From Paramecium octaurelia (Eukaryota > Ciliophora > Oligohymenophorea > Peniculida > Parameciidae), in contig CAJJDP010000017.1 in NCBI GenBank assembly GCA_905182995.1, positions 1 through 64,000 of the forward strand: 64,000 nt of DNA. Direction: 5' to 3'. Both the position numbers and the translations under genes were made by a program. Shown here piece by piece: positions 39,905-52,527 of this stretch (position 1 is the stretch's first letter; the number at the start of each line of letters is the position of its first letter). The notes under the pieces were generated by a model. That model saw nothing but the letters and a program-made list of their open reading frames with translations. It was not told the origin of the DNA and did not search any database.

Positions 39905-42900
39905 TCAAATTAATTTCTCACTAGTAACCATCCTCCTAAGTTCCCTTTCAAAATGATCATTTAAGAATATAGTTTCGAGTGGGAAGATTAGTGAGATCAT
40001 CTTCGTTCTATTAAGTTTCACTTTAAATTATTAGAATACTGTAAATTAAACAACTAGGATTAGGATGATGGTATATGTCAAGCTTATCGAATTTATGATC
40101 TATCAAAAGTAATCAAATTTAAATACATTGTATAATTCCACAATAGTCTAAGTTTGTGATTAAATATCTTATTCCATCTTGGTAGTAATCTCAGAAATTA
40201 TATCTGAACACAAATAAACGGCTTCCAACTCATCTTTTGGAGGCAATTTACGAGTACTCGGGAAATTTATACTCAATTCAGTCTTTAGAATATTATTAAA
40301 ATTGGTCAAAGCAGCTGTCAAACCCAATTTCAATACTCCATTTTAAGTGTTAGGACAAAAGTAATCAAAATCATAATACTTCGAACTATTCAACAATGGA
40401 CATAGATTATTTTGTTATAAATATTCATAACTGTCTAAGAATTAACTAGAAAATTGTAATTTTGAACTCTCAATATCCATTTACAAGAAGGTATCAATTT
40501 TTGTGACTGCTTTTTAAATTTAATCCACAAAAAATGCTCGATCATCAGTTGTATAGTAAGTAAAGAAAGAGAAGAAATACAAGACTTCTTTTTATGAAAA
40601 TGCTGCTGGAACATAAACGCCAATGTCGGATATTGATTTAAAAAAGTGAATGCTTTCCGAGAACTTACTCATGTAATCAGTTCCAATAAAAGTTAGCGAT
40701 CCAGAGATTAATACATATTATATGAGTAATACTAAGACAGTGGATATTAAAGGCAATTTCGAAATCTTAATGGAGTACCTAAATTCTTTTACTTCATTAT
40801 TGATATTTTTAATCTCCTTTTAGGACTCCTTCACTTTAACTTTAGCCAACATCTCTTCCTTTCCAATCATATTAAATTTATACAAGTGAATCAATTCAGA
40901 TCCTTGTTTTAAACTTTACAGGATAAATTACTGTCTGTTCTAATCAGCATCAAGTTCTATCAAGTCTATGTGTGCATTAAGTGCAAAGAACTTCTCTAAA
41001 TAATTGTTGTAGTAGTTGTAATAGAACCCAAGAAGAAATAAGCTAAGCATTACTACGATTGATATTGGAACTACCATTTTTATCCATTTATCTCCAACTA
41101 ATTTTGTTTTTGATATCGACTCTTGATAGATCAAGTCAGATATATTGTCAAATACAGTGACAAATAGGATATAGTTCTTATATTAGTAGGTGTTGTGAGG
41201 ATTAGTGCCTATTATTGTTGAAGGCTTAAGATAGACTTACGCTTATTTGTAAAAAGCATCGAGCAGAATGCTAAATGCGTTGAATAATGTTACGTTGTAT
41301 TCTTGTAATTTTAGAGGAGCATAATGAGTAATTTGCTAATAGACGAGAACGTATTTGTCTTCAATGAATACTGAAAAAGTTTCATCCTGAAAATGGTTCT
41401 AAAAGTTTACTTTGAATTCATCATATGAACCAATCAATAAAGGATTAATAAATTGCTAGTACTAGTTATATTTGTCTTTAGTTATGCTTTAATATAGGCT
41501 TAATGTTTAATAATCAATAAGCATGTAACGAGTCAAGAAGAACTTCTGCATAGGTTCAATAAAATAATGATTGATTTAAATTGATTAGTAATAATAATTG
41601 AGAGAATCAAAGTCATTTCTTGAGAAAAATACATTCTAAAATAAGCTAAATAAATACTATTGATAGAAATATTATTTAATTGATCAGAGCAAATATTAAA
41701 TATCCAAATAGCTTATTTAACAGTGGTATGGCTGGAGTCAGCTCATTCAGTTAATTTACAAGAGTATACTTTCGATAATAGACTGATTTTCTTAATCCTG
41801 CCATAGAAGATGCTTGAGAACCTTCCAAAACGATATTCCCCTAATTATTTCCTTCATTGTCGTAAACGTTCCCCAATATTTTTACAGTCCTATCGTCATT
41901 ATCAACTGCATTCGATTGACTATATTGATATATGTTTATTTTCTCGATTTATTCTTGATTTTGATGATTCTCCTCTTATTCGCTAAAGAATCTAGCATCT
42001 GTCTTTCGTTGAGTTTGGATAGCCTAGTTTATAGATAATTCTTTTAAGGGGGAATCTTCATATGGTTGTACAATTGATTCCTCTTCATTTACTGATAGAA
42101 GTTAATTAAAAGTCAAGTTTATTTCCATTGATAATGTGAAATTGCTTTTGCCTATTTCTTAGATATTCTTTAGTTTTATTACTTAATAGGTTTTTCTCCT
42201 CAGTACCTCGCAGGCCGCATCATAGGTCAATAATTTCTAATAATTTTTTAAACTAGTAGTTTTCTATGAATAAGTGGAGAACTCCTTTGAAAAAAACGTT
42301 TCTTTTGGAAAACACAACTAGAATGAGTATTGGTCTTGGCTACCATTTAATACATCTTGCGGAATAAACAAATCGGCGGACAAATTATAAAGTGATTTTT
42401 CAATCGATAATTATTCTAATATTTTCGGATTGAAATTCAATTTTTTGAATAATTCCTTATTAATTCCCTAGATTTTATTCTGTGAATCAACCAAGATCAT
42501 TGGATCTGCTTATTCAAGACAACAAAGAAAGGTTATAAAGCGAAAAGATTGATTACTATCGATATAGATATCAAATAAGAATTCTACGCTTTGCATAAAG
42601 CCTGATTTAAGTTAGCAAAAATTCTAGCCTATCTCTCTAAAGTAACTGCCTTTTCCATTTTATAAAAATTCCGTTATGTATTGATCATGGATATCTCTTA
42701 CAACTGAAGGAATTAAGGTATCAGGAGTTAAGAGTTGTTCAAATTATTTGAATTGATATCCAAATACCCCTGGTGTCTTTTTGGAAAATGAAATAATCTA
42801 AAGTTTTCGATCATCATACGAATAGATTAAATAGACCATTTTGTTGGCTAGTCTATTAAAATCAACATCAGCTACGATATTCAATATGGAATTATCAATG

Positions 42901-44630
42901 GCGTTAATCTACAGTTAATCAAAGGCTTTTTTCCAATCATATTTGATCTCAGCATAAAAGAACATTAATTAGGATTGATTTCTTTAACTTGGAAAGGAAT
43001 CATAGATTGACTTCAGTATTTTCTCTTATTTTTCAACATTCTCCATCAAGTTATAATAAGAAGAGGTAAAATCTATCTTACTCTGCCATTTGACTAGTAG
43101 TTATTGCAATTACAGTTTTTATTGAATTATGTTAATCAATCCATCCTTGATACTTTAATTAAAACTTTCAGATTGAATAAACTAATTGATCTTTATTGAT
43201 AGTTTTGTTTTATCCAATTGGTTTCCATTTAGTTTTGCATTCAAACTGGTATATAAATTTTATTTAATCATCATAATGAAGAATTTCCATTTAATTCTCT
43301 AAAAATACGATAGATTATTCAGAATTAGCTTATTCTCAACTTTACTATATAGCTCATACACTTCTCCATGAAACTGTTGAGCATTTAACAAATGAATCAG
43401 AAAATAGAAGCAATTTTATGGTTCTTGATTTTGAAGCAGTCCTTTCATTCTCTATAACAAATTACAATAGAGTTCATCTTCAATGATATCTGGGATGATA
43501 ATCATTTTATTAGTGTTACTTGAGAAATGATCATATACCTGGCATTAGCACTTGACATTTTGACACTATTAAGAATGCTTAAATTTGTATATCGAATTGA
43601 GAATACAAGTTTGCCTAAAGTTCTATTGCTAAGCAGATAGTTAAGAACAGATTAAATTATTCACCTCAAACAAATTCAAATTCTAATAATTTGATGTAAA
43701 TATTTAAAATTCCAAATAGTTATGTACAAACATTCCAATATATAGTAGCAACGGTGATAACAGTACCATGTATACCATTGGTTAAGAAATCTGAGTGATT
43801 GTGCTAATTGTAATTATTATCCCACATGAATGGATTATTAGCAAACATAATTTTTGGAATTTGCTTGAATATTACTAATGGATATAAATGGAAATGATTT
43901 CCAAGAAGGTTATGAGTAAAAAGATGATTGATTGGCTATAGATTGCCATCATTGGAGAACTTAATACGAAAATATAGGGTTGGATCATTTGTAACAGAAA
44001 TGTTAGATAGTCTTGGAAATTAATTTATAACTTTTTGCTTATTCCTTACTTGACAATCAAAGTCCCCTCAAGAAGAACGAAATAAAATAGGGATATCAAA
44101 TGGATCATCGTCACGTAAATGACATCATTAAGCAGCCAAACGTAATCTTATGTCAAGCTTGATCTTTTTAAATTGTGTAGAGCAACTACTAATAAAGGTA
44201 TTGAAAAAGCTACTGAAATACTAATGAAGAAAAAAGTTATTAGCTTCATTATTCTGTTTTTTAAATTTGATTTCCTAATGTTCCTTTCGATTGTATCTTT
44301 TGTGATGTAGTTAGCAGCTAGAACTAGACTGATTCCAAAAATCATTGTCAAATTAAATACAAAATGTATGTAATTTTAAAATGGATGATTGGCCAACCAT
44401 TAACTGATTGGATCTATTATCAGCTTCAATACAGAATAAAATCGATTTTGAACTGCTTAGGAATTTAATGCTGCAAAATCCTTGTTTATATCATATGAAT
44501 ATGGATAAATAACTAGCAAAAATGAAAACAACCTTCCTAAAGCATAAAAACCTGGTAGCTATGTGATTTTAAATTGCCAGTCAAAATATCCAAGTTGGAT
44601 GCAAAATAATTCGATAGCTAAGCTGAACAT
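39905..44630 (-). CDS. Second TmcB-like PAS membrane protein, 1,558 aa
   Basis: Three exons; introns of 22 nt (41636-41657) and 27 nt (40101-40127) give exactly 1,559 codons. Same architecture as the neighbour: N-terminal membrane segments beginning ELFCIQLGYFDWQF, a PAS-like core PMILVDSQNKIQGINKELF (near 42490), a membrane helix VVPISIVVMLSLFLLGFYY (near 41070), the shared VGVYVPAAFSQKEVLYFF block (near 40600) and the shared C-terminal FLNDHFERELRR. Two intron positions are shared with the neighbour and one is not, so the duplication is not recent. Membrane location is clear; function is not. Confidence 0.85.
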
Positions 44631-45558
44631 TCTAAATTATTATAAATATTATACTTTCTACAAATTTTACAAACTGCTTTATCGATAACAACGTATTAAT
44701 TTATTACTAATGAATTTATTCTTGATTCTTAATCCATTCAATAGACAACCCTAGTTGCGACAACTTTCTTTCTCAACTAGAAGAGTGGATTTGCATGCTA
44801 AATATATTTATTAACTGATGTTCTTGATATATATAAATGCAATCACATTATAAATAGATATATCATTTATATTCACAACTAAAACAAGTAATTTAAAAAG
44901 TGATTTTTACAAAAAACTCAACATTATTACTTAATAAACAAATTAAAATTATATTCAATACCTTTAAAATAACAAGAAATTGTGGATATTATAAAATATT
45001 GCTTTTGAGTTTGCAATTATAGAAATTGAATTCAATATATTATTTTATGGGGATCATTCTGTTGAAATTCAGCAAAAGTCAAGAAACTATACAAAAAGTG
45101 AGTTCTATTGGTTTTCCGATACTGACGTAATTGCCAAAATTGTAGACAACATAAATCAAATCTGTAGTATTGAAGTAAACAATATTTCAAATTCAATTTT
45201 TTTAAATTAAGTTTAATAAAGATATAAATTTTAATAAAAAAAACCTGTTATTTTAGAATTGAATAGTATGCATCATACTTTTTTTAATTAACATTTAATA
45301 AATTAATATTCAATTATATAAAAAAAGTAAAAATAAAGATTCCTGAAAGCTTCCTCCTTAGTTAGAATAATTATAAAACAAGACAAATAATTCAAAAAAG
45401 TAAGAAACATCTTTCCTCTTTTATAATAAAGGATCAATTAAGAACTTCTAATTTTGATGTCAACAATCATTAATATGGAAGGGTAAGAAAAGTCTTGATA
45501 TATGCATGAGTGTATTTGCGAATTCATAATTACAAAAGAAAAATAAATTACATTGACA
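44631..45558. other. Intergenic, nothing seen
   Basis: About 930 bp of AT-rich sequence between the start of the TmcB-like gene and the 3' end of the next minus-strand gene. I recognise no frame, repeat or RNA gene in it. Confidence 0.55.
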
Positions 45559-46362
45559 TCAAATTTCTTCTGTAAAAGGATCTTTGACTTATTCAAATGT
45601 GTATGGCATAAATTTGTCTCCTCTAATTCTCAGATATTCGTTTGCTACTCCTCCTATGAGACCCAAGAATCCCACAATGGGCATGCATAACTTCTCTTCA
45701 AAAATCAGTCTACTTTCTAGTTTATTAAAATTTCTTATGTCCTAAAAGATATCACAAAGAGAGTATTACTTCAATGTCCATGGCGCTGAAGAACAATCCA
45801 TAGATGAATCCGATGAGCGTACTTATGAAGAGGGCATTGATGATTTGATTGGGTGTTTCTACTAGAGTTCGTTGCCAGGCTTATTGGAAGAATCCAATCA
45901 CAAAGTTAATGGTGTCGACAAACCCAAAAATGAGGGTAAAGTTGAGTGAGACACCCAAGACAACATAGAGGGGAATTTTGGTGTAGTAGCCCATGGTTTT
46001 ATTCCTGAGGGTTTGTAAGATAAATGTTACCAATCTCTTTCAAGACAAAAGCAGATGATTCCAGACGAGAGTACCATGATGCCAAAATATTATAAGAACT
46101 TTTTGTTTTTTTGGAGTTGACTGTTTTCGGGTAAATTGTTAACTCGCATGAGTAACAGGATTCCAATGATGATGAAGCAAATACCGAAGTACTTGGAAAT
46201 ATGAGAATTGAATACAGCTGAAAAAACGATATTGATACTGATTTCGACAAGTACTGCATTGCCAATAGCGGATGCCATCAAACAGATGATTAGGCCTATG
46301 ACTCCAGAGGCGGTGAGTTAAATTAATTCAGTGCTCTTGAATTGCTTCAGATATTGGTCCAT
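45559..46362 (-). CDS. Unknown multi-pass membrane protein, 249 aa
   Basis: Three exons; introns of 26 nt (46005-46030) and 28 nt (45742-45769) give exactly 250 codons. About six hydrophobic segments are visible, including SGVIGLIICLMASAIGNAV, YFGICFIIIGILLLMRV, IPLYVVLGVSLNFTLIFGF, ISTLIGFIYGLFFSAM and CMPIVGFLGLIGGVA. No signal peptide separate from the first helix. I do not recognise the family. Its start codon is only 27 bp from the start of the gamma-carbonic-anhydrase-like gene on the other strand, so the two probably share a promoter. Confidence 0.85.
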
Positions 46363-46389
46363 AATAAATAAATATATTTATTAATAAAA

Positions 46390-47221
46390 ATGAAAAAAAT
46401 AATAAGACCATTGATTGGTTTGATTCAGAGATCCTTTTAATCGGCGGCATAACGTATTGATGATTAATAGATTTCGATTAGCTGTGCCATTCGTGGGAAC
46501 ACAACCATTCATCATTTCAAAACACAGGAATATCATGGCATTATATGATTTGGCTCCTGAAATAGGGAGTCAACACTTCATTGCTTCTACAGCCACAGTC
46601 GTCGGCGACGTAGAATTGGCATCTCAATGCGTGGTTTGGTATGGTGCAGTCCTAAGAGGAGATCTCAATGGAATCAGGTAATGAATCCAAATAGCCTAGA
46701 ATCTTGAATCGAGTCATCATAGGCGAAAGATCAGTATTGCACACTGCAGCATCATTACCAAATGGCATGCCAGCTGTGTTAAGCATCGGAAATAATGTCA
46801 TGGTCCAAAATGATTGCACTCTCTACTCCTGCACTATTGGCGATAATTGTTTCATTGGCTACAGATCCATCATCCTTGAAGGAGCCAAACTAGAAGACGG
46901 AGCAGTCTTGGCACCTGGAACTGTTGTACCACCTGGAAGACTCATTCCTAGTAATTAATTATGGGCAGGCAATCCAGCTCAATATGTGAGAGACGTAGAA
47001 GAAGTACCCCCATTTATATGATAACAATATAGAAAGACTTGAATCAATTATCGTATGTGATAGGCAATCAATTTGCTATAGCCAGAGAACATGATTACGA
47101 ATATTTACCTTACAATAGTGCATACTTGCAGAAAGAAAACTCTCCAGAAGATTCCAATCCAGAATTGGTTGCTACCCTAAGACAATACGAAGACTGGGAA
47201 GAGGGATAGGTCAAATTATGA
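46390..47221 (+). CDS. Gamma-carbonic-anhydrase-like protein (left-handed beta helix), probably mitochondrial, 250 aa
   Basis: Four exons; introns of 28 nt (46454-46481), 22 nt (46678-46699) and 29 nt (47004-47032) give exactly 251 codons. After a basic N-terminus (MKKIIRPLIGLIQRSFQ) that looks like a mitochondrial presequence, the hexapeptide-repeat core reads STATVVGDVELA, VWYGAVLRGDLNGI, SVLHTAASLP, IGNNVMVQNDCTLYSCTIGD and GTVVPPGRLIPSN. This matches the gamma-CA family associated with mitochondrial complex I. One expected zinc-ligand His is kept (VLHT), but the V-G-H...L-H pair is replaced by VQNDCTLYS, so carbonic anhydrase activity is unlikely. A structural role in complex I is the best guess. 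Confidence 0.9.
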
Positions 47222-47268
47222 GACAAATTTATTAAATCATAAAGAAGTATAAAATAATTAATATCAAC

Positions 47269-48987
47269 TCATTTCCTTTTGGATCGCTTTGATTGATCTA
47301 GTTCTCTTAATTTCCAATAGGGGTTGCTTTCACTCGTTCTTGAACTACACTTGCTTTTTGGTTAGGACAATCGATTGATAAAGTTCTTCTACAAATCCTT
47401 TAATTGAGTTTAAGTGTTCTTGTCCTCAAGATGAGGTTTAATTTTAAAATCCTCAAACTAGAATCTCTATGAACAATTAATATCTGAACTATTAAAAGTG
47501 TTTGAGATCATTTCACTTTTATTCTAAATACTGAAATTCTGAATCTATTGTTATTGCTCATCCAAAATCATCATGATCTTCTTATACTCCAATTTTGAAT
47601 TATCAAACCACTCCTCCTCAGGATGAGTGACTGTTGGTTTTGTCTTACATGTTTTTGAATCGAATTGACTTCTTCCATTCTTTGAAGACAAAGAAGATTG
47701 AGGGACATTCTATATCAAACTCAAATTAGATCTAAATCCCAGATTCCCTTTTGAATTGATCATCTGTAAAGGCAAGGACAGAGCATTTTGCGATTGTTAA
47801 TGAAGTGATTTATGTTTCAAGGGTGCTTTGTTTGGCAATCCTGTTGCTTGAGTCTAGATAATCTTTTTCATGGGCTGAGTTATATTTCTACTTGTAGAAT
47901 TGATCTTGCAATCAAATTTATTGAAATTATGCTACGATTATTATTTGGACAGCAACCCATTCATAGTAACCTTTGGAACTTAGGTTCTCTTATACTCATA
48001 TGGTTGAGCAGGCTTAGGATTCTAATGGACATCTTTGGAGTCATCGAATTCCAGACTATTTTATGAATGCAACACCATTGGGATTAGAAAAGTAGATTCG
48101 AGACAGGACGGCCTTCTGGAACCTTAATACTCCTCATTGTTTTATTCTATAAAATTGGATGTTGAGAGTTCAAACATCTTATCGTCCTTATTTAACCCTT
48201 GGAATTAAGCAGTTCCAGGGGTTTCTAACTATTTGGAATTCTTTTTAGTCAAGGCTTGCCAATCACTTTCCAAAGATTCAAAAGTTATACTATTTGATAT
48301 TTGTTGATCTATTCTCGATTGAGTTTAGGTGCAGTTCTGTAATATAAATTGAAGAGCTTCTTCTTCCTTACTCTCTCTTCGGTTCAATTTTAATGGTTGA
48401 CATCTATCTTCGTTGGATATCAGTGTTCTAAATGATTCTTCAAATGTTTTTGATCTCCTCCTGTTATTAAACTATAATGGTCTATCTTCCATTTAGGGTC
48501 TATAATATTAATCCACATCCATCAGAGGTTTCTTTTTGTCATATTCTTGACATGACTGTTCTGAAACCTTGACCTGACTGCTTTGCATAGTTGAATCTTG
48601 ATGTCTGACCATATTCTTCAGCAGATCCAGTAATTGAATATGGGATTCATCATTCTCTTAAACTATTTTAGTGCTACTTCTCTTTCTTTGTAATTTCTCC
48701 AAGGGATTTCTTACGACGGGAGTTTCTTAAAACATTTTCTATTTTAAATCATAAAACCATACTTATTATATGCCATTAAACTACTTCTCTGAAGATTTGG
48801 AACACAGTTTCATGTCCAAATTAATTTTCGATGTCGGTCTCAATTTATTACGACTTTCTGCACTCAACAATTTAGGAGTGTTCTGATATTGATAGGGGAT
48901 GTTTTCTTTGTTTTAATTGAGCATATTTTGGTAATACTGTGTAATGTTGGTTTCAGACTCATTAGCCTCAAACTGCTGATTTCCCAT
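47269..48987 (-). CDS. Unknown Gln/Ser/Lys-rich protein, 572 aa
   Basis: One uninterrupted 573-codon frame without introns, ATG 48987 to TGA 47271-47269. Composition is rich in Q, S, N and K with few hydrophobic runs, suggesting a mostly disordered protein. Basic patches such as NRRRSKTF and the C-terminal DQSKRSKRK could serve nuclear import or microtubule binding (inference). No family recognised. Its 3' end faces that of the gamma-CA-like gene, with 47 bp between stop codons. Confidence 0.8.
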
Positions 48988-49217
48988 TAATTAACTAGCA
49001 GTTAAAAAAATATAATAAATTTATTATTTCTCGTATTAACAATAAATAAATAATAGAATATTCAATTTCTACAAGAGTTCCATGGTATAATGATTATCTA
49101 AATAGGCTGGGGGCTAGCGTGAGGTGTAATTATTGATCTTTTGATTCTTGTTATTAGTCATACTAGAAAAAAGTGAGAAGAGCAATCCTATATAGTGCAG
49201 TGTTTAATAACACATCA

Positions 49218-49424
49218 ATGGAAGGAAAGAGAGTATTGTAAGCGAGTTTACTTAAAGCAATTGAATTTTTAAAGGACATCTTTTATTAAAAACATCTAAT
49301 TGATTATAAATATTATTAGTAAGTCAAATATCTTATTCATTCAAATATTCATATTATCAATTAATGTGTTGTTTTAATCAGAATATTATCAATACAACTA
49401 AAATATCTTAGATAGTTGGAATGA
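49218..49424 (+). CDS. Small open frame, 68 aa, doubtful
   Basis: A plus-strand frame MEGKRVLQASLLKAIEFLKDIF... runs 69 codons to TGA. The first 22 residues look protein-like; the rest is AT-driven. It could be a small gene, an exon of a larger gene, or chance. No family recognised. Confidence 0.2.
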
Positions 49425-49700
49425 TACGCAATATTAAAATAGGTGTGAGTCATGCTTATTTAACACTTGCCTCAAAAATCTACAGAGTGAAATGGAATGA
49501 TGGTAATGGAGTCTATAATTAATTCTTAAATTAAGCTAATTTAAGGATTGACAAGGGGTTTGATTTCATACATAAGAGAATCGGGAATCAATTTTGAGAA
49601 CCCAGAAAAAACTGATGAATGTGTTTGCAACTAATCGAATAAAATTGGGATTAATAAGTTTGGATGAAGTAAATTAAAAAACAGTAATTATAATATATGC

Positions 49701-50474
49701 ATGAATACTCTAATTAAATCAATAGCAGGGAAATTCTCGACAGTTGCATTGCATGCTGTTGTACCTTTTACAGGGTACAAGTACGATGACATCGATACCT
49801 CCAAAAGTTATAGATTGCGATCTTTACTCTCTGAAATTTGGGACAACAGAATTGATGAAGGATTTCACATGGCTTACGAGTATTTATTGCTTTAAATTGT
49901 TAGACAATTCATTCAAGCACTCAGTGAGAAAGATTACAAGTTCATCTCAACAATAGCTAATGCAAGTCTAGAAAGATCTCTGGAGAAATATAATTTTCAA
50001 TTGTTAAATCTCTAGAATGGAACAAAAGATATTATCTATTCTGATTTAACGTATGGTCTCATACTATTAATAGATTGTCCATTGGTGATAAATCACAATA
50101 GTGTGTAAAGATGTCTCTATTTGACTGTGTGAATTTGGACATATATGGTAATGATCATGAACGATCTGAAATTGAAAAGTACATCCATACAATATTTAGT
50201 GTCACCTTCCGAATTGAGTGTTACATACTGTCATAGTTAATGTTGTATCCAACACCTGAAGCTCATTTTGAATCAATTTATCATAGAGTATTTAAACAGT
50301 CTTATCCCTTAGGTTATGTTTGAATTGAAACTGACACAAGCAGCCAAGACCTCTCCAGATTTAATTAAAGTATTGCTCCTGAGTTCAAAAAAAAGAATGA
50401 AATACCTCCGAAATCATTTTATAGGCAAATAATATGAATGGCGAATTATGGAAATAGATAATTTAAACTTGTGA
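49701..50474 (+). CDS. Unknown protein, possibly mitochondrial, 241 aa
   Basis: Three exons; introns of 23 nt (50051-50073) and 25 nt (50288-50312) give exactly 242 codons. The N-terminus MNTLIKSIAGKFSTVALHA is basic/hydroxylated and could be a mitochondrial presequence. The middle YLLLQIVRQFIQALSEKDYKF and the end EWRIMEIDNL are mildly reminiscent of Tim44-like domains, but this is too weak to name. Stop codons of this gene and the convergent coiled-coil gene are 33 bp apart. Confidence 0.75.
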
Positions 50475-50507
50475 TGAATAATCTATTTAATTATATATAA
50501 TATATAA

Positions 50508-52514
50508 TCACAACACTTCATTATCTAAATCTTACGAGTTCTCCCCCTCAGGAACCTCGCTCTCCACTCTCCTATATGTGATGGTATGTTATTCCTCCAA
50601 ATTCTTGCCTTAATTATCCTGATTTCTCATCTTTGCCGATTATCTAATCTTAATTATTTGGATTGGTCGTTTAAAAAGAGAACGAACATCTCCACTCTTT
50701 TACTTCTAATTAGTACTGGTATTAGCTGCGATTCTCTCAGTCATCGGATTCAAAAGGGTTGAATTATTCTCTGTTATCAATTTCCCTTGATAAACTTTGG
50801 TCTCCACTTCAGAATAGTTCCTCTGCATCTTTTTGGCTTTCGTTGTTTCTAGCAATTCTTAAAATAATTTCTCTAATCTTATATTCGAATCCAATAAAGT
50901 TTTGTTTTCAAAGTCCAACTTCTTCAATTTCTCTTTAAAATAACCTGCTGATTCCATCGTAGATTTCAACGAACTCTACGCTGTCTTATGAGATTACTTT
51001 AATAACCCCAATTCGGTTTGCAATTCCTGGACTTGCTTTTTCAATAACTCGATTTCACTCAATCGACCTTTTTTATTCTATTAAGCAATCAAGAAATCTA
51101 ACTACTACTTTAATTCAGATTTATCTCTCTATAACATCCTCACTTGCTCCTTCACTTTACTGAGATCCCCCTCCAGTATTATTATTTACTCCCTATAAGA
51201 TTGATTTAATTTCACCAAGGCTTTTACCTATAGAAAAGAGCACTCTATACTTCTTATTCTAATTTTCTCATCCTATCAAACTATTCTATTAATTTCCTGT
51301 CCTTCTCAAGTTATTTGCTCGTATTTTCCTTCTAATAGATCTGCAATTCCTTTTGCTTCATTAATAACTCCCTATTCTGACCATTAACTAATTGCAATTA
51401 CTCTAAAATAGTAGCATTTTCACTATTAGATGATAATAACAATTGTAATACATCTCCAATTACGATATCCTGTTGTCGTAATCCCTCTTTGCATTCTAAA
51501 TTTGTGCATCCTTATCTTAGAGTCTCTTTTCTGATTTCAATCCTATGTCCTTCAATTATGCTTGAAGTACTGAATTGTTCGATTGCAAATGTATAAATTT
51601 AGCATTCTCAGCATTGATTTATCTTTATAACTCTTATAACTATTTCTCTTTTTCAGAGACTTACTCTGAATAACAATTGATTTGTTGGTTCAAATTTTGC
51701 ATTTCCTGTAATTGTTTCTCATTCACCTTTTTGAGACTATCATTTTCACATTACAATATATCCTATTTTCTATTTACTAGTTCAATCTCTTCCTTATTGT
51801 TTTAAGCCTTGCCTTCCATCTACTATTCCAATCTGGTAAGATTTCTCAATTGTTCCTCATTCATTTTATCCTTTTCAAATATCTGACTTTGATATCCTTG
51901 TAATTGTTCTCTCAAAGTTTATAATTCTTTATTGTGTTGAGTTCTCTGATCCTACAAACTATCTTGCATGTATTTCTTGTCTTGTTCCAAGTCTTTTATC
52001 TAATTTGCCAGTTTCTCCTTCTCCAATTTCAGTAAATGCTCAGACTACACCAACTTCTCGTTGATGGACTTCAATTCATTGCAATCCAACTACAGATCTC
52101 TAATCGTTTACTCCATTCCAGAAGCAGTACCATCTTTTTGCTATTGTTTAGACAACTATTGAGTGGCTAACTCCAATTCCGCCTTGACATTTGCAAGCTC
52201 ATCCTGATTCAACTTGAGTAATTGCTTAGTTTATAGATGTAACTTATACTTTAAATTCTCTTTCCTTAGTTTTCCATTCCACAACGTCACTCTAGTTTTT
52301 TTCGACAAGTTTTAAATTTTGGCTCTCAAACATTTTGATCTTCTCCTGTAATTGTAAGACCTAGAATAAAAAAATGTTGTTTTTCAAATACATCAGCATT
52401 CTAATTGATTCGAGTTTCTAGAGTAGCTACTTTAGTTTCTAGCTATAAGACTTATGTTTGTCGACTTTCCAGTTCGGATTCAAGAGATTTGATTTTAATA
52501 TCTTTATCAATCAT
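50508..52514 (-). CDS. Long coiled-coil protein, 632 aa
   Basis: Five exons; introns of 31 nt (52361-52391), 25 nt (52225-52249), 29 nt (51423-51451) and 23 nt (51228-51250) give exactly 633 codons. From the first residues to about 520 it is almost continuous heptad-type sequence (IKSLESELESRQTQVLQLE, ELKSINEKLVQSEHLLKLE and similar). The last 110 residues are basic and not coiled (RSLFKRPIQIIKIRQ). This is typical of ciliate cytoskeletal, basal-body or Golgi tether proteins, but no specific family is recognised. It starts 13 bp from the divergent Mpo1-like gene. Confidence 0.88.
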
Positions 52515-52527
52515 TTAATTTATTAAT
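52515..52527. promoter_or_regulatory. 13-bp space between two divergent start codons
   Basis: Only 13 bases, all A/T, separate the ATG of the coiled-coil gene (minus) from the ATG of the Mpo1-like gene (plus). Core promoter elements and 5' leaders of both genes must overlap each other's coding sequence or be extremely short. Confidence 0.6.
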
